From assembly GCA_963759735.1 (NCBI GenBank), contig CAVXAF010000004.1:62001-126000 (forward strand): DNA of 64,000 nucleotides, in the 5' to 3' direction. Origin of the DNA: Hyphomicrobium_A sp963759735. Lineage in GTDB: Bacteria > Pseudomonadota > Alphaproteobacteria > Rhizobiales > Hyphomicrobiaceae. The first letter of the stretch is position 1. Each line of letters begins with the position of its first letter. Below are positions 16,612 to 26,354 of this stretch, piece by piece. The position numbers and the translations under genes were made by a program. The notes under the pieces were generated by a model. The model saw nothing but the letters and a program-made list of their open reading frames with translations, searched no databases and had not been told where the DNA came from.

Positions 16612-18423
16612 TCAGGCGGCGCGCGAGTGGCGCAATGCGCACTCCGACAGCACCGCCTCCAGCTCGGCTGCAGGAACGGGCCGGCCGATAAAGAAGCCCT
16701 GCGCCTTGTTGCACCCAGCGCGCGACACGGTGTTGAGCTCATCCAGTGTCTCGACGCCCTCGGCGACCGTACGCATGCCAAGCGTCTCGGCGAGCATGGC
16801 GACCGCCTTGACGATCGCCGCACTGTCACCCCGACCAGGAACCTCGCGCACCAATGTGCGATCGATTTTCACCTTGTCGAAGGGGAAGGAGCGCAGCGCA
16901 CTGAGCGAGCCCGTCGCCTGCCCGAAGTTATCGAGCGTGATGCCGACACCGAGGCCCTGCAGCTCCTGCAGCGTGCGTCTGATCTTGCCTTTGTCGCGCT
17001 CGAGCCTGGCTTCGCTGATTTCAAGCTCGAGCCGCGAAGCCGGCAGCCCTGCTTCAGCCAGCGCCTGCTTGACGATGCTCGTCAGGTCGCCGCTTTCGAG
17101 CTGCAGCAGCGACAGGTTCACCGTCACCGTCAATTCATCGGCCCAGCGCGTGGCATCGCGGCACGCCTGACCGAGCACCCAGCGGCCGATATCGACGATG
17201 GCGCCGGTTCTTTCTGCCAGCGGCAGGAACAGCGACGGCGCGATGAGACCGTTGCGTGGATGCTGCCAGCGCAGAAGCGCCTCGCAACTGGTGACGTGAT
17301 GCGTGCGAAGGTTGAGGATCGGCTGATAGTGCAGCTCGAACTGAGCGAGTTTCAACGCGCCTTGGATGTCGGCTTCCATCCGGCGCTGCGCATCGACGTG
17401 GCGCCCGCTGCCGCGACGGTAGAACTCAAAGCCGCGCCGCCCAGCCGACTTGACGTTGTAGAGCGCAACGTCGGCGTTTTTGAGCAGCTCATCAGCTGTG
17501 CGCCCGTGCGATGGGGCGCGCACGATGCCGAGGCTGGCGCTAATGGTGATGGCGTTGCCGAGGATGTTGTACGGCTTGGCGATGGCGGCGAGCACACGCT
17601 TGGCGAGGCGCTCGCATTGCTCGGTGCGCACGTCACCCGATTGGATTATAGCGAACTCATCGCCTCCGAGACGGGCGAGAAAATCTGTCTTGCGGATGGT
17701 GGTGCGCACCCGATGCGCGACCGCCTTCAAGAGCGCATCGCCGATCGGGTGACCGTAGCTGTCGTTGACCTCTTTGAACTCGTCGAGATCCAGCCAATGC
17801 AGCGCCACCGCATTGCCGCGGCTCAATCCCTCGAGCGCGCGCTCGAACGTTTCGCGGAAATAGAAGCGGTTAGCGACGCCGGTGAGTGGATCGTGATGAG
17901 CAAGCCATTCAATTTTTTCTTCCGTACGGCGCTTCTCGGTGATGTCCTCTTGGATGTCGACCCATCCGCCGTCGGCGAGCGGCTGGTAGGTCACCATAAG
18001 CGTGCGACCCGACCGCAGATGTTGAATTTGTGAGAACGAACGGCCTTCGGCGAGCTTGGCCAGATGCTCTGTCAGCCACCTGGCGAACTTCTCCTCCTCG
18101 CCGGTGCCCTTGCGCCCCGTTTCGTGATGCAGGTGGTAGCTCACGATGTCAGTCAGCAATGTACCGGGCCGGGTGAGTTCTTCGGGCAGCGAATACATCT
18201 GCCGGTAGCTCTTGTTGCAGACGATGAGTCGCTGCTGGGAGTCGAACATCGACAGCCCGCGCACCATGTTGTTGAGCGCGACTTCGAACCATGTATTGAG
18301 TTGCTCTAAGGATCGCTTCTGCTCAAGGAGAGGCTTTACAGCGGCCGCCTCCGCACCAGTGGTCCCAGCAGATTCAGCGACAACCTCGCAGCTTGCGCGG
18401 TCGGATGCGGGTTTGTTACCCAT
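16612..18423 (-). CDS. PAS-GGDEF-EAL cyclic-di-GMP signalling protein
   Basis: A 603-residue, apparently cytosolic protein. A PAS domain lies at about residues 40-165 (MVRGLSMFDSQQRLIVCNKSY), a GGDEF domain at 180-335 and an EAL domain at 350-595. The synthase site LGGDEF is intact, and an upstream RKTD fits the inhibitory I-site. In the EAL domain the EALLRW, VNLS, LELEIS, VKIDR and AEGVET elements are present. The loop that is normally DDFGTGYSS reads DNFGQATGS, so the second metal-binding Asp is Asn. Cyclic-di-GMP synthesis is therefore likely and hydrolysis doubtful. The ATG at 18423 was preferred to an upstream TTG. Monocistronic and convergent with hisF. Confidence 0.93.
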   Translation of the reverse strand: MGNKPASDRASCEVVAESAGTTGAEAAAVKPLLEQKRSLEQLNTWFEVALNNMVRGLSMFDSQQRLIVCNKSYRQMYSLPEELTRPGTLLTDIVSYHLHHETGRKGTGEEEKFARWLTEHLAKLAEGRSFSQIQHLRSGRTLMVTYQPLADGGWVDIQEDITEKRRTEEKIEWLAHHDPLTGVANRFYFRETFERALEGLSRGNAVALHWLDLDEFKEVNDSYGHPIGDALLKAVAHRVRTTIRKTDFLARLGGDEFAIIQSGDVRTEQCERLAKRVLAAIAKPYNILGNAITISASLGIVRAPSHGRTADELLKNADVALYNVKSAGRRGFEFYRRGSGRHVDAQRRMEADIQGALKLAQFELHYQPILNLRTHHVTSCEALLRWQHPRNGLIAPSLFLPLAERTGAIVDIGRWVLGQACRDATRWADELTVTVNLSLLQLESGDLTSIVKQALAEAGLPASRLELEISEARLERDKGKIRRTLQELQGLGVGITLDNFGQATGSLSALRSFPFDKVKIDRTLVREVPGRGDSAAIVKAVAMLAETLGMRTVAEGVETLDELNTVSRAGCNKAQGFFIGRPVPAAELEAVLSECALRHSRAA

Positions 18424-18681
18424 CGAACGGAATGCCCCTTCCCACAACAAAACGCCTGTGGCCCATTCCTGGGACGATAACGAGCATGCGTATTCGGTGG
18501 CTTAAGGAGACGCGCGGCGTTTCTGTAAAATGGGGAGTGCCGCGTTAATGGATCGCTCGCGCGGCAGCTGGTTGAAAGCCACGACAACGGGCTTATTTCA
18601 AAATGACCGAAACAAGAAAGTTAAGGCCGCCAGGATCCGTCATCCGTTGTAGCAATCACGAATTATGTCGGGCTACTTACC

Positions 18682-19404
18682 TCATTCAGCGCACGGCGTT
18701 TTAGCCTCGAAAAGGCATAGATCGCGGACGATGCAGCTCGGACATTCCGGCTTCCGGGCCTTGCACACGTAGCGCCCGTGCAGGATCAGCCAATGATGGG
18801 CGTGCATCGCAAACTCGCGTGGGATGACGCGCAGCAAATCCTCTTCCACCTCAAGTGGCGTGCTGCCGCTGGACAGTCCCGTTCGATTGGCGACGCGAAA
18901 TACGTGCGTATCGACCGCCATCGTCGGCTCGCCAAAGGCGACATTGAGAACGACGTTGGCAGTCTTGCGTCCGACGCCGGGAAGCGCCTCCAAGGCAGCC
19001 CGATCGTGCGGGACATCGCCCCCGTGGTTGGCAATGAGCCTTCGGGACAGCTCCAGCACGTTGCGCGCCTTGTTTCGGTAGAGGCCGATCGTCTTGATAA
19101 AATCGCGAATGCCGTCCTCATCGAGCCGAACCATTTTTTCCGGCGTGTCAGCAATCTTGAACAAAGCACGCGTCGCCTTGTTAACGCCGGCGTCCGTCGC
19201 TTGCGCCGACAGGACGACGGCGACAAGAAGCGTAAATGGATTGACGTATTCCAATTCGCTCTTGGGGTCAGGAGCGGCTGCGGCAAAGCGCCGAAACATC
19301 TCGGCAATCGCCGGCTTGGTGAGGTGCGTGCGCCGACCGGCACGCACTGCGGCGGCCAGCGACGGCCTAGTTTTTCGTGCGCCTAGCTTTGCCTTGCTGG
19401 CCAT
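18682..19404 (-). CDS. nth: endonuclease III
   Basis: Base-excision-repair glycosylase/AP lyase for oxidised pyrimidines, 240 residues. The helix-hairpin-helix LPGVGRKTANVVL carries the catalytic Lys, AVDTHVFRVANR the catalytic Asp, and the C-terminus CKARKPECPSCIVRDLC holds the four Cys of the 4Fe-4S cluster with C-x6-C-x2-C-x5-C spacing. Start ATG at 19404. It is divergent from the DUF2244 gene across 48 bp, a common arrangement in the order. Confidence 0.97.
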   Translation of the reverse strand: MASKAKLGARKTRPSLAAAVRAGRRTHLTKPAIAEMFRRFAAAAPDPKSELEYVNPFTLLVAVVLSAQATDAGVNKATRALFKIADTPEKMVRLDEDGIRDFIKTIGLYRNKARNVLELSRRLIANHGGDVPHDRAALEALPGVGRKTANVVLNVAFGEPTMAVDTHVFRVANRTGLSSGSTPLEVEEDLLRVIPREFAMHAHHWLILHGRYVCKARKPECPSCIVRDLCLFEAKTPCAE

Positions 19405-19452
19405 ACGATCATGGCCCTTCAATAGGGCCTTCCCCCGCGTTAGGTTTGCGAC

Positions 19453-19995
19453 ATGAGCGAAAACCGAGATCCAAAACAAGCGCCAATCGCGCCGGCCGCG
19501 GAAGCTTCGGGGCACAAGTCGGCGGTCGGCGGCAAAGCCTTCCGGGCAGTCCTCTATCCTCACCGCTCGCTGGGGCCGACTGGCTTCTTGATCCTCATGC
19601 TGGCCATCGGAGGCGTTAGCTTCGTCACCGGGATGGTTTTCCTGATCATCGGCGCATGGCCGGTGCTCGGCTTCTTCGGCCTCGACGTTGCGCTGATCTA
19701 TGGCGCCTTCCAGTTGAACTACCGCGCCGGGCGCCTCTATGAAACCGTCGAGCTCACGCCGCAGGCGCTGACCATTACGCGCGTGCATCCCTCCGGCGCT
19801 CAGGAAAGTTTCGACTTCAATCCCTACTGGGTGCGCGTGCGCCTGGAAGAAGGCCCGCAGGGCCGCACGGATTTGCGCCTGGCATTGCATGACCGCGAGG
19901 TGGCCTTCGGTCGCTTCCTGAGCGACGACGAACGGCGCGAGTTCTCCCAGGCGCTTGCCGGCGCGCTTGCACAGGCCCGCACCGGACACGCGTAA
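19453..19995 (+). CDS. DUF2244 membrane protein
   Basis: A 180-residue protein of the DUF2244 family. An Ala/Pro-rich cytosolic start is followed by two hydrophobic helices at about residues 40-85 (LGPTGFLILMLAIGGVSF and GMVFLIIGAWPVLGFFGLDV), then a beta-rich domain with FNPYWVRV and the C-terminal helix DERREFSQALAGAL. It is anchored in the inner membrane. Function unknown. It is divergent from nth and its promoter overlaps the nth start region. Confidence 0.85.
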   Translation: MSENRDPKQAPIAPAAEASGHKSAVGGKAFRAVLYPHRSLGPTGFLILMLAIGGVSFVTGMVFLIIGAWPVLGFFGLDVALIYGAFQLNYRAGRLYETVELTPQALTITRVHPSGAQESFDFNPYWVRVRLEEGPQGRTDLRLALHDREVAFGRFLSDDERREFSQALAGALAQARTGHA

Positions 19996-20167
19996 ACGCC
20001 TCGTTGACGATGAGTAAACGCGTTCCCGAGCGCCCGTAAACTGCAGACAATTTGAAAGGATTTCGCTTCAAACCTGCGTGCCCGTCCGAGCGTGAAAACA
20101 ACCCTCCAGGAGTAACCTTAAGTCTGTCGGGAATACCGGCACGAGGTTCATGAATCGGAGGGAAGTC

Positions 20168-20425
20168 ATGCGTAATTTCATCATTGGCGGGCTTGTTGCC
20201 GCCACCGCCCTGACGCTGGGCGTTCAATCTGCGGACGCTGGGCGTTCGTATCGTGCGCAGCGCGCCAGCGACTGCAAGCCGTACAACGGACCGTTCGGTT
20301 TCTATGGCAACATTTGGTGCGACCCGAGCGAGGCGTCGTACATGCGCAACCTCGGTTCGGCATGGCCGCAGAAAACCCCGGCAAGCCTACGCAATCCGAA
20401 GCGCGATTCGAACTACGAGTGGTAG
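20168..20425 (+). CDS. small secreted hypothetical protein, 85 residues
   Basis: The start at 20168 has a strong ribosome site, GGAGGGAA, and yields MRNFIIGGLVAATALTLGV, a signal peptide cleaved near SADA. The mature part is short, Arg/Tyr-rich, with two Cys (SDCKPYNG and IWCDPSEAS) that could form a disulphide. It ends RDSNYEW. No known domain. Expected in the periplasm or secreted. Confidence 0.7.
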   Translation: MRNFIIGGLVAATALTLGVQSADAGRSYRAQRASDCKPYNGPFGFYGNIWCDPSEASYMRNLGSAWPQKTPASLRNPKRDSNYEW

Positions 20426-20446
20426 TCGATCGGTGCGGGTGGCCGC

Positions 20447-20842
20447 TTAAGAAAAGCGGCCCCCGCGTTGCAGGACCTCGATCTTGTAGCCATCGGGATC
20501 CTCGATAAAGAAGAACGTCCCAAACGGCTTACCCTCGTGCGTCATCTGCTTGATGTCCTTGGGCGCCAAGCCGGCGGAAATCATACGGGCGTGCTCGCTA
20601 GCCAGATCATCGACGACGAACGCCAAGTGGCCATAGCCGTCGCCCAGCGCGTAAGGCTCGGCGCGTCCTTTGTTGACGGTTAGCTCTACCTCGAATGGCG
20701 ATTGGTCACCGCGCATATAAATCAACGTGAAATCGGGGAAGTCGACACGATCGGCAATCTCAAGGCCGAAAGCCTTGCGATAAAAGTCGACGCTCCGCGC
20801 CTCCTCTTTGACGCGAACCATCATGTGGATTGGCTTGGCCAT
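20447..20842 (-). CDS. gloA: lactoylglutathione lyase (glyoxalase I)
   Basis: VOC-fold metalloenzyme, 131 residues, which isomerises the methylglyoxal-glutathione adduct to S-lactoylglutathione. The four metal ligands are visible in order: His in MAKPIHMMVRV, Glu in FEVELTVN, His in GYGHLAFVV and Glu in YKIEVLQRG. The length fits bacterial GloA. A short hairpin (GGCCGCTT with AAGCGGCC) overlaps its 3' end. Confidence 0.92.
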   Translation of the reverse strand: MAKPIHMMVRVKEEARSVDFYRKAFGLEIADRVDFPDFTLIYMRGDQSPFEVELTVNKGRAEPYALGDGYGHLAFVVDDLASEHARMISAGLAPKDIKQMTHEGKPFGTFFFIEDPDGYKIEVLQRGGRFS

Positions 20843-20886
20843 CTGTCCCCCTGTCCGACCAGCGGACTTTCAGTTCCGCGCTGACG

Positions 20887-21492
20887 TCACAGCCACGGAC
20901 GCGTCTGTGCGGCCGCTGCCTCGAAGCTTTCGATCGACTGCTTCTTCTCGAGCGTCAGCCCGATCGAGTCGAGACCGTTGAGCAGGCAATGCTTGCGAAA
21001 CGGATCGATGTCGAACGTGATCACGCCGCCGTCCGGACCGCGGATTTCCTGTGCTTCGAGATCGACAGTCAGCGTGGCATTGGCGCCGCGGCTGGCGTCG
21101 TCCATCAGCTTGTCGACCTCTTCCTGCGGCAGCCGGATCGGGAGAATGCCGTTCTGGAAACAGTTGTTATAGAAAATGTCGGCGAAGTCGGGCGCGATGA
21201 TGCAGCGAATCCCGAAGTCGAGCAGTGACCACGGTGCGTGCTCGCGCGAGGAGCCGCAGCCGAAGTTCTCGCCGGTAACGAGGATCGTCGCCTGACGATA
21301 GGCTGGCTGGTTGAGCACGAAGTCAGCCACTTCCTTGCCGTCCTGGTCAAAGCGCATCTCATAGAAAAGGCTTTTGCCCAGCCCGGTGCGCTTGATGGTC
21401 TTCAGGAACTGCTTGGGGATGATCATGTCGGTATCCACGTTGCGCAGCGGCAGCGGGGCAGCGACACCGGTCAACTTTGTGAACTTGTCCAT
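20887..21492 (-). CDS. leuD: 3-isopropylmalate dehydratase small subunit
   Basis: Small (swivelling) subunit of isopropylmalate isomerase, 201 residues, partner of LeuC. The substrate and interface motifs RNVDTDMIIPKQFL, GCGSSREHAPW and FQNGILPI are present. Start ATG at 21492. leuC is 40 kb away in this window, at 60894, so the subunits are made from separate loci, as is common in alphaproteobacteria. It ends 44 bp upstream of gloA on the same strand. Confidence 0.97.
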   Translation of the reverse strand: MDKFTKLTGVAAPLPLRNVDTDMIIPKQFLKTIKRTGLGKSLFYEMRFDQDGKEVADFVLNQPAYRQATILVTGENFGCGSSREHAPWSLLDFGIRCIIAPDFADIFYNNCFQNGILPIRLPQEEVDKLMDDASRGANATLTVDLEAQEIRGPDGGVITFDIDPFRKHCLLNGLDSIGLTLEKKQSIESFEAAAAQTRPWL

Positions 21493-21513
21493 GCAGCAGC
21501 TCTCTAGCACCCT

Positions 21514-21951
21514 TTACGTTCTCAGACCGTCCGCGAGGGCTCTGAAGTAGCCCTCTGCCGAGGCCAAGCGATCGAGGTGAAAGGGCTTGCGTCCCGCCAC
21601 CACGCTTTTGTGCAGCTCCGAGGGTCGAAGCAGCTCCAGGCGCCTTTTAACCCCTGCGAGCTTGCGCCCGTCAAGGTGATGCTCCAGGGCATCGACCATG
21701 GTCTCGACGTAGCCGCCTATCCGGCCGAGTTCGCGCACCGCGCGCTCGCGTGCCGCCCGGTCGCGCGGAGTAGCCTCGAGCTGTCCCAAGGCGGCTCCCG
21801 CCCGCTCCAGCGTCGCGGCGATCTTGTCGGCGTAGGCGGCGACGCGCGTGCGACGGGCTTCGTCGAGCACCGCGAGGGACGACAACCAGCAGTGCACCGT
21901 CTCGGCGATGGCGAGCAGACAGCGGGCATATTCGGCGACAGGCAATGGCAT
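21514..21951 (-). CDS. hypothetical helical protein, 145 residues
   Basis: Mostly helical cytosolic protein with a likely coiled coil at about residues 25-85 (ARRTRVAAYADKI to GGYVETMVDALEHHL). The ATG at 21951 has GGAG seven bases upstream, which I prefer to an ATG 36 codons earlier. It ends 21 bp before leuD on the same strand and may be cotranscribed. I do not recognise a family. Confidence 0.6.
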   Translation of the reverse strand: MPLPVAEYARCLLAIAETVHCWLSSLAVLDEARRTRVAAYADKIAATLERAGAALGQLEATPRDRAARERAVRELGRIGGYVETMVDALEHHLDGRKLAGVKRRLELLRPSELHKSVVAGRKPFHLDRLASAEGYFRALADGLRT

Positions 21952-22117
21952 CGGGCTCCGGAAGCCCAAAGATAACTCGTGCGCCTCCAGTCGGGGATTA
22001 CACGGGATGCCGACATGTCGGCGCCGAACCGACCATCTCGTCAATCTATTCTTAACCAAAAGAATTCACCTTCCTGAGCAACGCCCATGGCTGTCCATTT
22101 GTGTTGCGGAGATGCGT

Positions 22118-22246
22118 ATGTACCGAGTTCTCGTCGCCCTCGTCCTGGCCGCTGCCACCGTCGCAGTGGCCGGCTGCACCGGCTCGCTTCGCCTGGGAAG
22201 CAGCGTTTCAGTGGTCGATGCGGGGCACGTAGCCACCCACGTCTAG
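22118..22246 (+). CDS. tiny lipoprotein, 42 residues
   Basis: The start MYRVLVALVLAAATVAVAGC has a perfect lipobox (VAGC), so Cys20 would be lipidated and the mature peptide is only about 23 residues (TGSLRLGSSVSV to THV). A GGAG lies six bases before the ATG at 22118. Similar small lipoproteins (for example entericidin-like) are common, but no clear homologue is recognised. Confidence 0.6.
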   Translation: MYRVLVALVLAAATVAVAGCTGSLRLGSSVSVVDAGHVATHV

Positions 22247-22378
22247 GCTTGGATCGCGGCGCCGTGCAACTGCCCAATGCACGTTGGGCGGTGGCCTTCC
22301 GGCGCCTAACGACGCCACTTCCTGTAGACGCTGCATCCGTGCGCCGCTATTGGCAATGAGGCGCCTTCATGCGTCGAG

Positions 22379-23636
22379 ATGCTTGCCTTCAGAGCCCACC
22401 GGATGACTTGGCAACCCGGGATTTCCCAATCCGGCCTCGCTGCGCTGGCCGACGGCGCGGTGCTCTCGCCGTTTACGCAGCTGCGCAAACTCCTCGCCTC
22501 AATGCCGGCCGGGCATGCCGAACCCATCGATCTGACGATCGGGGAGCCGCGCGAGCCGATGCCCGAATTCCTTGTCGAAAAGCTGATGGAGGCCGTTTCC
22601 GGACTTCGCGCAATATCCACCCATCCGCGGGACGGCCGAACTGCGCGGCGCGATCTCGGCTTGGTCGGCCCGTCGCTACGGGGTTGCCGCAGCGCTTGAC
22701 CCCGAACGCGAAGTTTTGCCGGTAAATGGCTCGCGCGAGGGCCTTTTTCTCGCCGCGCTACCCGCCGCAGGACGCAAGCGGACAGCGGCCCGCCCTGCCA
22801 TCCTGATGTGCAATCCCTATTACAGCGCCTACATCGGCGGCGCGTTGGCGGCCAATGCCGAGCCCGTCTTTCTCAACGCAACCGAAGCCACCGGTCATCT
22901 GCCGGACCTCGAAGTTTTAGCCGACGACAAGCCCCTGCTGGAGCGCACCGTCGCGCTCTACCTGTGCTCGCCGGCCAACCCGCAGGGCGCGGTGGCGAGC
23001 CCCGACTACATCGCACGCGCGCTTGAACTCGCGCGCACCTACGACTTCATTTTGTTCTTCGATGAGTGCTACTCGGAGATCTACACGGCGGCGCCGCCGA
23101 CCGGCGCGCTGCAGGTCGCCGCCGCCACACCCGAGCGCTTCGCCAATCTTGTCGTATTCAACTCGCTGTCGAAGCGCTCCAACCTGCCGGGTTTGCGCTC
23201 GGGCTTTTGCGCGGGCGACCATCGCTTCATCGAGACCTTCGCGGAACTGCGCAATATGGTCGCCCCGCAGATGCCGGGACCGACGCAGCACGTGTCGGCT
23301 GCGGTCTGGGGCGACGAGGCGCACGTCGAAGCCAATCGTGCCGCCTACCGCGCCAAATACGACGTCTGCGACCGCCTGCTTGGCGGCCGATACGGTTACC
23401 GCCGACCCGCCGGGGGTTTCTTTCTGTGGCTCGATGTAAGCAACTTTGGCGGCGCCAGAGAGGCAACAGTAACCTTATGGCAACGCGCAGGTGTCAAGGT
23501 TCTCCCTGGTGCCTTCCTAGCGCAAGCCGCGCACGACGGGACCAATCCGGGGGCGAACTACCTGCGCCTGGCATTGGTTCGCGATGCGGCGACCGTCGGT
23601 AAGGCGCTCGAACGCCTAGTAATAGTACTTGCGTAA
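22379..23636 (+). CDS. dapC: PLP aminotransferase, DapC-like, one frameshift
   Basis: Fold-type I aminotransferase of about 418 residues, probably N-succinyl-L,L-diaminopimelate aminotransferase of lysine synthesis. The N-terminal part (IDLTIGEPREPMPEF) lies in one frame and the rest (YPPIRGTAELRGAI to the end) in another. Dropping one A from the AA at 22612-22613 joins them at LRAYPPIRGT. The cofactor residues are intact: LCSPANPQGA, FFDECYSEIY and the Schiff-base Lys in SLSKRSNLPGLRSGF. The gene precedes ftsK by 15 bp, as in many Hyphomicrobiales. DapC is inferred from family and synteny; another amino-acid specificity is possible. An ATG at 22403 is an alternative start. Confidence 0.82.
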
Positions 23637-23651
23637 CAGAGTACGTTCGAG

Positions 23652-26228
23652 ATGCCGCTCGAGTCTCATGACCCGAGACGCCTGCTTCCACCCGCTATGG
23701 AAGACAGGCTGATTGGATGGGTAATACGCGCTGGAGGACTTCTGGTCCTCGCTTGCGTCGCCGCTGCTTGGGCGAGTCTGCTCACATGGTCGCAATCCGA
23801 CCCGAGCCTCACCCACGCCGCCGATGGCGTCGCCGGCAACGCACTCGGTTCGGCCGGTGCGATCTTCGCCGATGTGCTGCTCAACACTCTCGGTTTCGCA
23901 GGTGTCTTCCTGTTGCTCGCCCCCATGTTCTGGGGACTCGAGCTGATGCTCGCCGAGCGCATCTCCGCCAACCGCAAGAAGACCAGCCTGTTTCCGCTCG
24001 CCGTCCTGCTGCTCGCCGCCGGCTTCGCCGCGCTGCCTTTGTCGGCCGGCTGGCCGTTCGGCCATAGCTTCGGCGGCATCGTGGGCGACTGGGTCTACAA
24101 GCTGACCGCAACGGCCTTCGATTTGATCGGTGCCGGGGACGCCATGCCGCTCGCTGGCCTTGGGTATTTTCTCACCGGCTTCGCATTGCTCGGATACAGC
24201 GTCGGGCTTGAGCGCGACGACCTCAACCGACTGCTTGAGCGCAGCCGACGCCTGTCGCGCCGCCGCGGCTCCTTGGTGCCTGATTGGCTGGGACAACACT
24301 TCGCCCGCGCGTCGGTCGTCTTCCAGCCGACCACCACCACAGGTCCAAAGCGCCCACGCTATGCCACCGATGGCGAAGCGAGCTACGTGACCCGGCGTGA
24401 ACCATTCCTTCCCGGGCCCGCCGTTATCGAGCGTCCGCAGGCCGTGCCGGCGGCATTCGCCCAGGCTGTCAGCGCCCGCAATGCCGCGACGCCGGAAGAG
24501 GTCGCGAGCGGACGTGATTCCGAATTTGACGACAGCACCGACGCCGAAAGCCGCGCCATTGCCCGCCGCTTTGCGCCCGCCAATGCCCCGCGTCCGGCCG
24601 CCGAGCAGCACGTCATCGAGGTTCCTATCTCCGAGCCGGCGCCGCCGAAGGCGAAGCGCAGCAATCTTCTGGCCGGCATCGCGCAGATGCGCACGCCCGG
24701 CGCCTACCGGCCGCCTTCGCTCAACCTGCTGCGCCGGCCGCCGGCAGCCAAGTCGGGGCCGACATTTACCCAATCCGTGCTGCGCGGCACCGCGCGCCTC
24801 CTCGAAGAGGTGCTGGCCGACTTCTCGATTAAAGGCGAAGTCCGCGAGATCAAGCCGGGCCCGGTCGTCACGCTGTTCGAACTCGAGCCGGCACGCGGCA
24901 CCAAGTCATCGCGCGTCGTGGCCCTGGCTGAAGATATCGCCCGCTCGCTGAGCGTCACCTCGGCACGCGCCGCCATCGTCCCCGGTCGCAACGCCATCGG
25001 CATCGAACTGCCGAACGTGCGCCGCGAGACGGTATACCTGCGCGACATTCTGGAAGCCGACGCATTCCGCTCTACCGATGCGGCGCTCCCCATGGCGCTC
25101 GGCAAATCGATCGGCGGCGAACCAATCGTTGCCGACCTTGCCCGCATGCCGCATTTGCTCGTCGCCGGCACCACAGGTTCGGGCAAGTCGGTCGGCATCA
25201 ACGCCATGATCCTGTCGCTGCTCTATCGCCGCGCGCCCGAAGAATGCCGCCTGCTGATGATCGACCCGAAAATGCTCGAGCTGTCGGTTTACAATGGCAT
25301 TCCCCATCTCCTCGCCCCCGTCGTCACCGATCCGCACAAGGCGGTCGCGGCGCTCAACTGGGTCGTCGGCGAGATGGAGGAGCGCTACAAGCGCATGGCG
25401 GCGCTGTCGGTGCGCAACATCGAAGCCTTCAATCTGCGCGTGCGCAAGGCGCAGTCGCGCGGCGAGCAGCTTGACGCGCACCGTGCAGACCGGTTTCGAC
25501 GATAGCACCGGCGAGGCGCTCTATACGCAGCAGGAGATGCCACCTGAGACGATGCCGTACATCGTCGTCGTCGTCGACGAGTTCGCCGATCTGATGATCG
25601 TCGCCGGCAAGGAGATCGAGAGCGCCGTGCAACGCCTTGCGCAGATGGCGCGCGCCGCCGGCATCCACCTCATCATGGCGACGCAGCGCCCATCGGTGGA
25701 CATCGTCACCGGCACCATCAAGGCCAACTTCCCGGCGCGCATCAGCTTCAAGGTGGCTTCGAAAATCGATAGCCGCACCATCCTCAACGAGCAGGGCGCC
25801 GAGCAGCTCTTAGGCCAGGGCGACATGCTCTACTCGCTCGGCATGGGACAGATCGTCAGGGCGCACGGGCCATTCGTGTCCGACGAGGAGGTCGAGCGCA
25901 TCGCCGAGTCTCTGCGTCGCCAGGGCACGCCGCAATACGTCGAGGGCATCACGGAAACGCCGACACGGCGGGCGACGATGCGGGACCGGACGCCCGCAGC
26001 GCCAGCGAGGATGACGTCTACGACATGGCCGTGGCCATCGTGCTTCGCGATCGCAAGGCGTCCACCAGCTACATCCAGCGGCGACTGTCGATCGGCTACA
26101 ATCGCGCCGCCGATCTCATCGAGCGCATGGAGAGCGAAGGTCTCATCGGCCCAGCGAGCAGCACCGGCAAGCGTGAGATCCTCATCACCGGCCGTGACGG
26201 AGCGGGAGCGCGCGCGGCAGTCGCCTGA
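23652..26228 (+). CDS. ftsK: DNA translocase FtsK, two frameshifts
   Basis: Septal DNA pump that clears and dimer-resolves chromosomes at division, about 858 residues once repaired. Four N-terminal membrane helices lie in residues 20-185, then a Pro-rich linker, the motor domain with Walker A GTTGSGKS and Walker B VVVVDEFADLM, and the gamma winged helix (TSYIQRRLSIGYNRAADLIERME). The gene is cut twice: an extra T in the TT at 25471-25472, and a missing A in the AAA at 25955-25957. Both lie in homopolymers and all motifs survive, so these are probably sequence errors; FtsK is essential in most relatives. It sits between the aminotransferase gene and lolA. Confidence 0.93.
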
Positions 26229-26354
26229 CCGGCAGGTCGCCCGCCCACATCTAGACGTATTGTTCGGCGAAGAGCGATGGTTGGGGTGTTTCCGCGCGCC
26301 GGGATATCCTATTCATGTCTTGGATTGGGGCGATTCGGGAGACGTCGGGGGCCC

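Noticed and set aside
16192..18033. 613-codon open frame on the plus strand
   Set aside because: It is antisense to the PAS-GGDEF-EAL gene, which has intact conserved motifs; the overlap is a by-product of GC-rich codon use.
20436..20464. Hairpin GGCCGCTT/AAGCGGCC as a terminator
   Set aside because: It overlaps the last codons of gloA and lacks a T tract, so it is not convincing.
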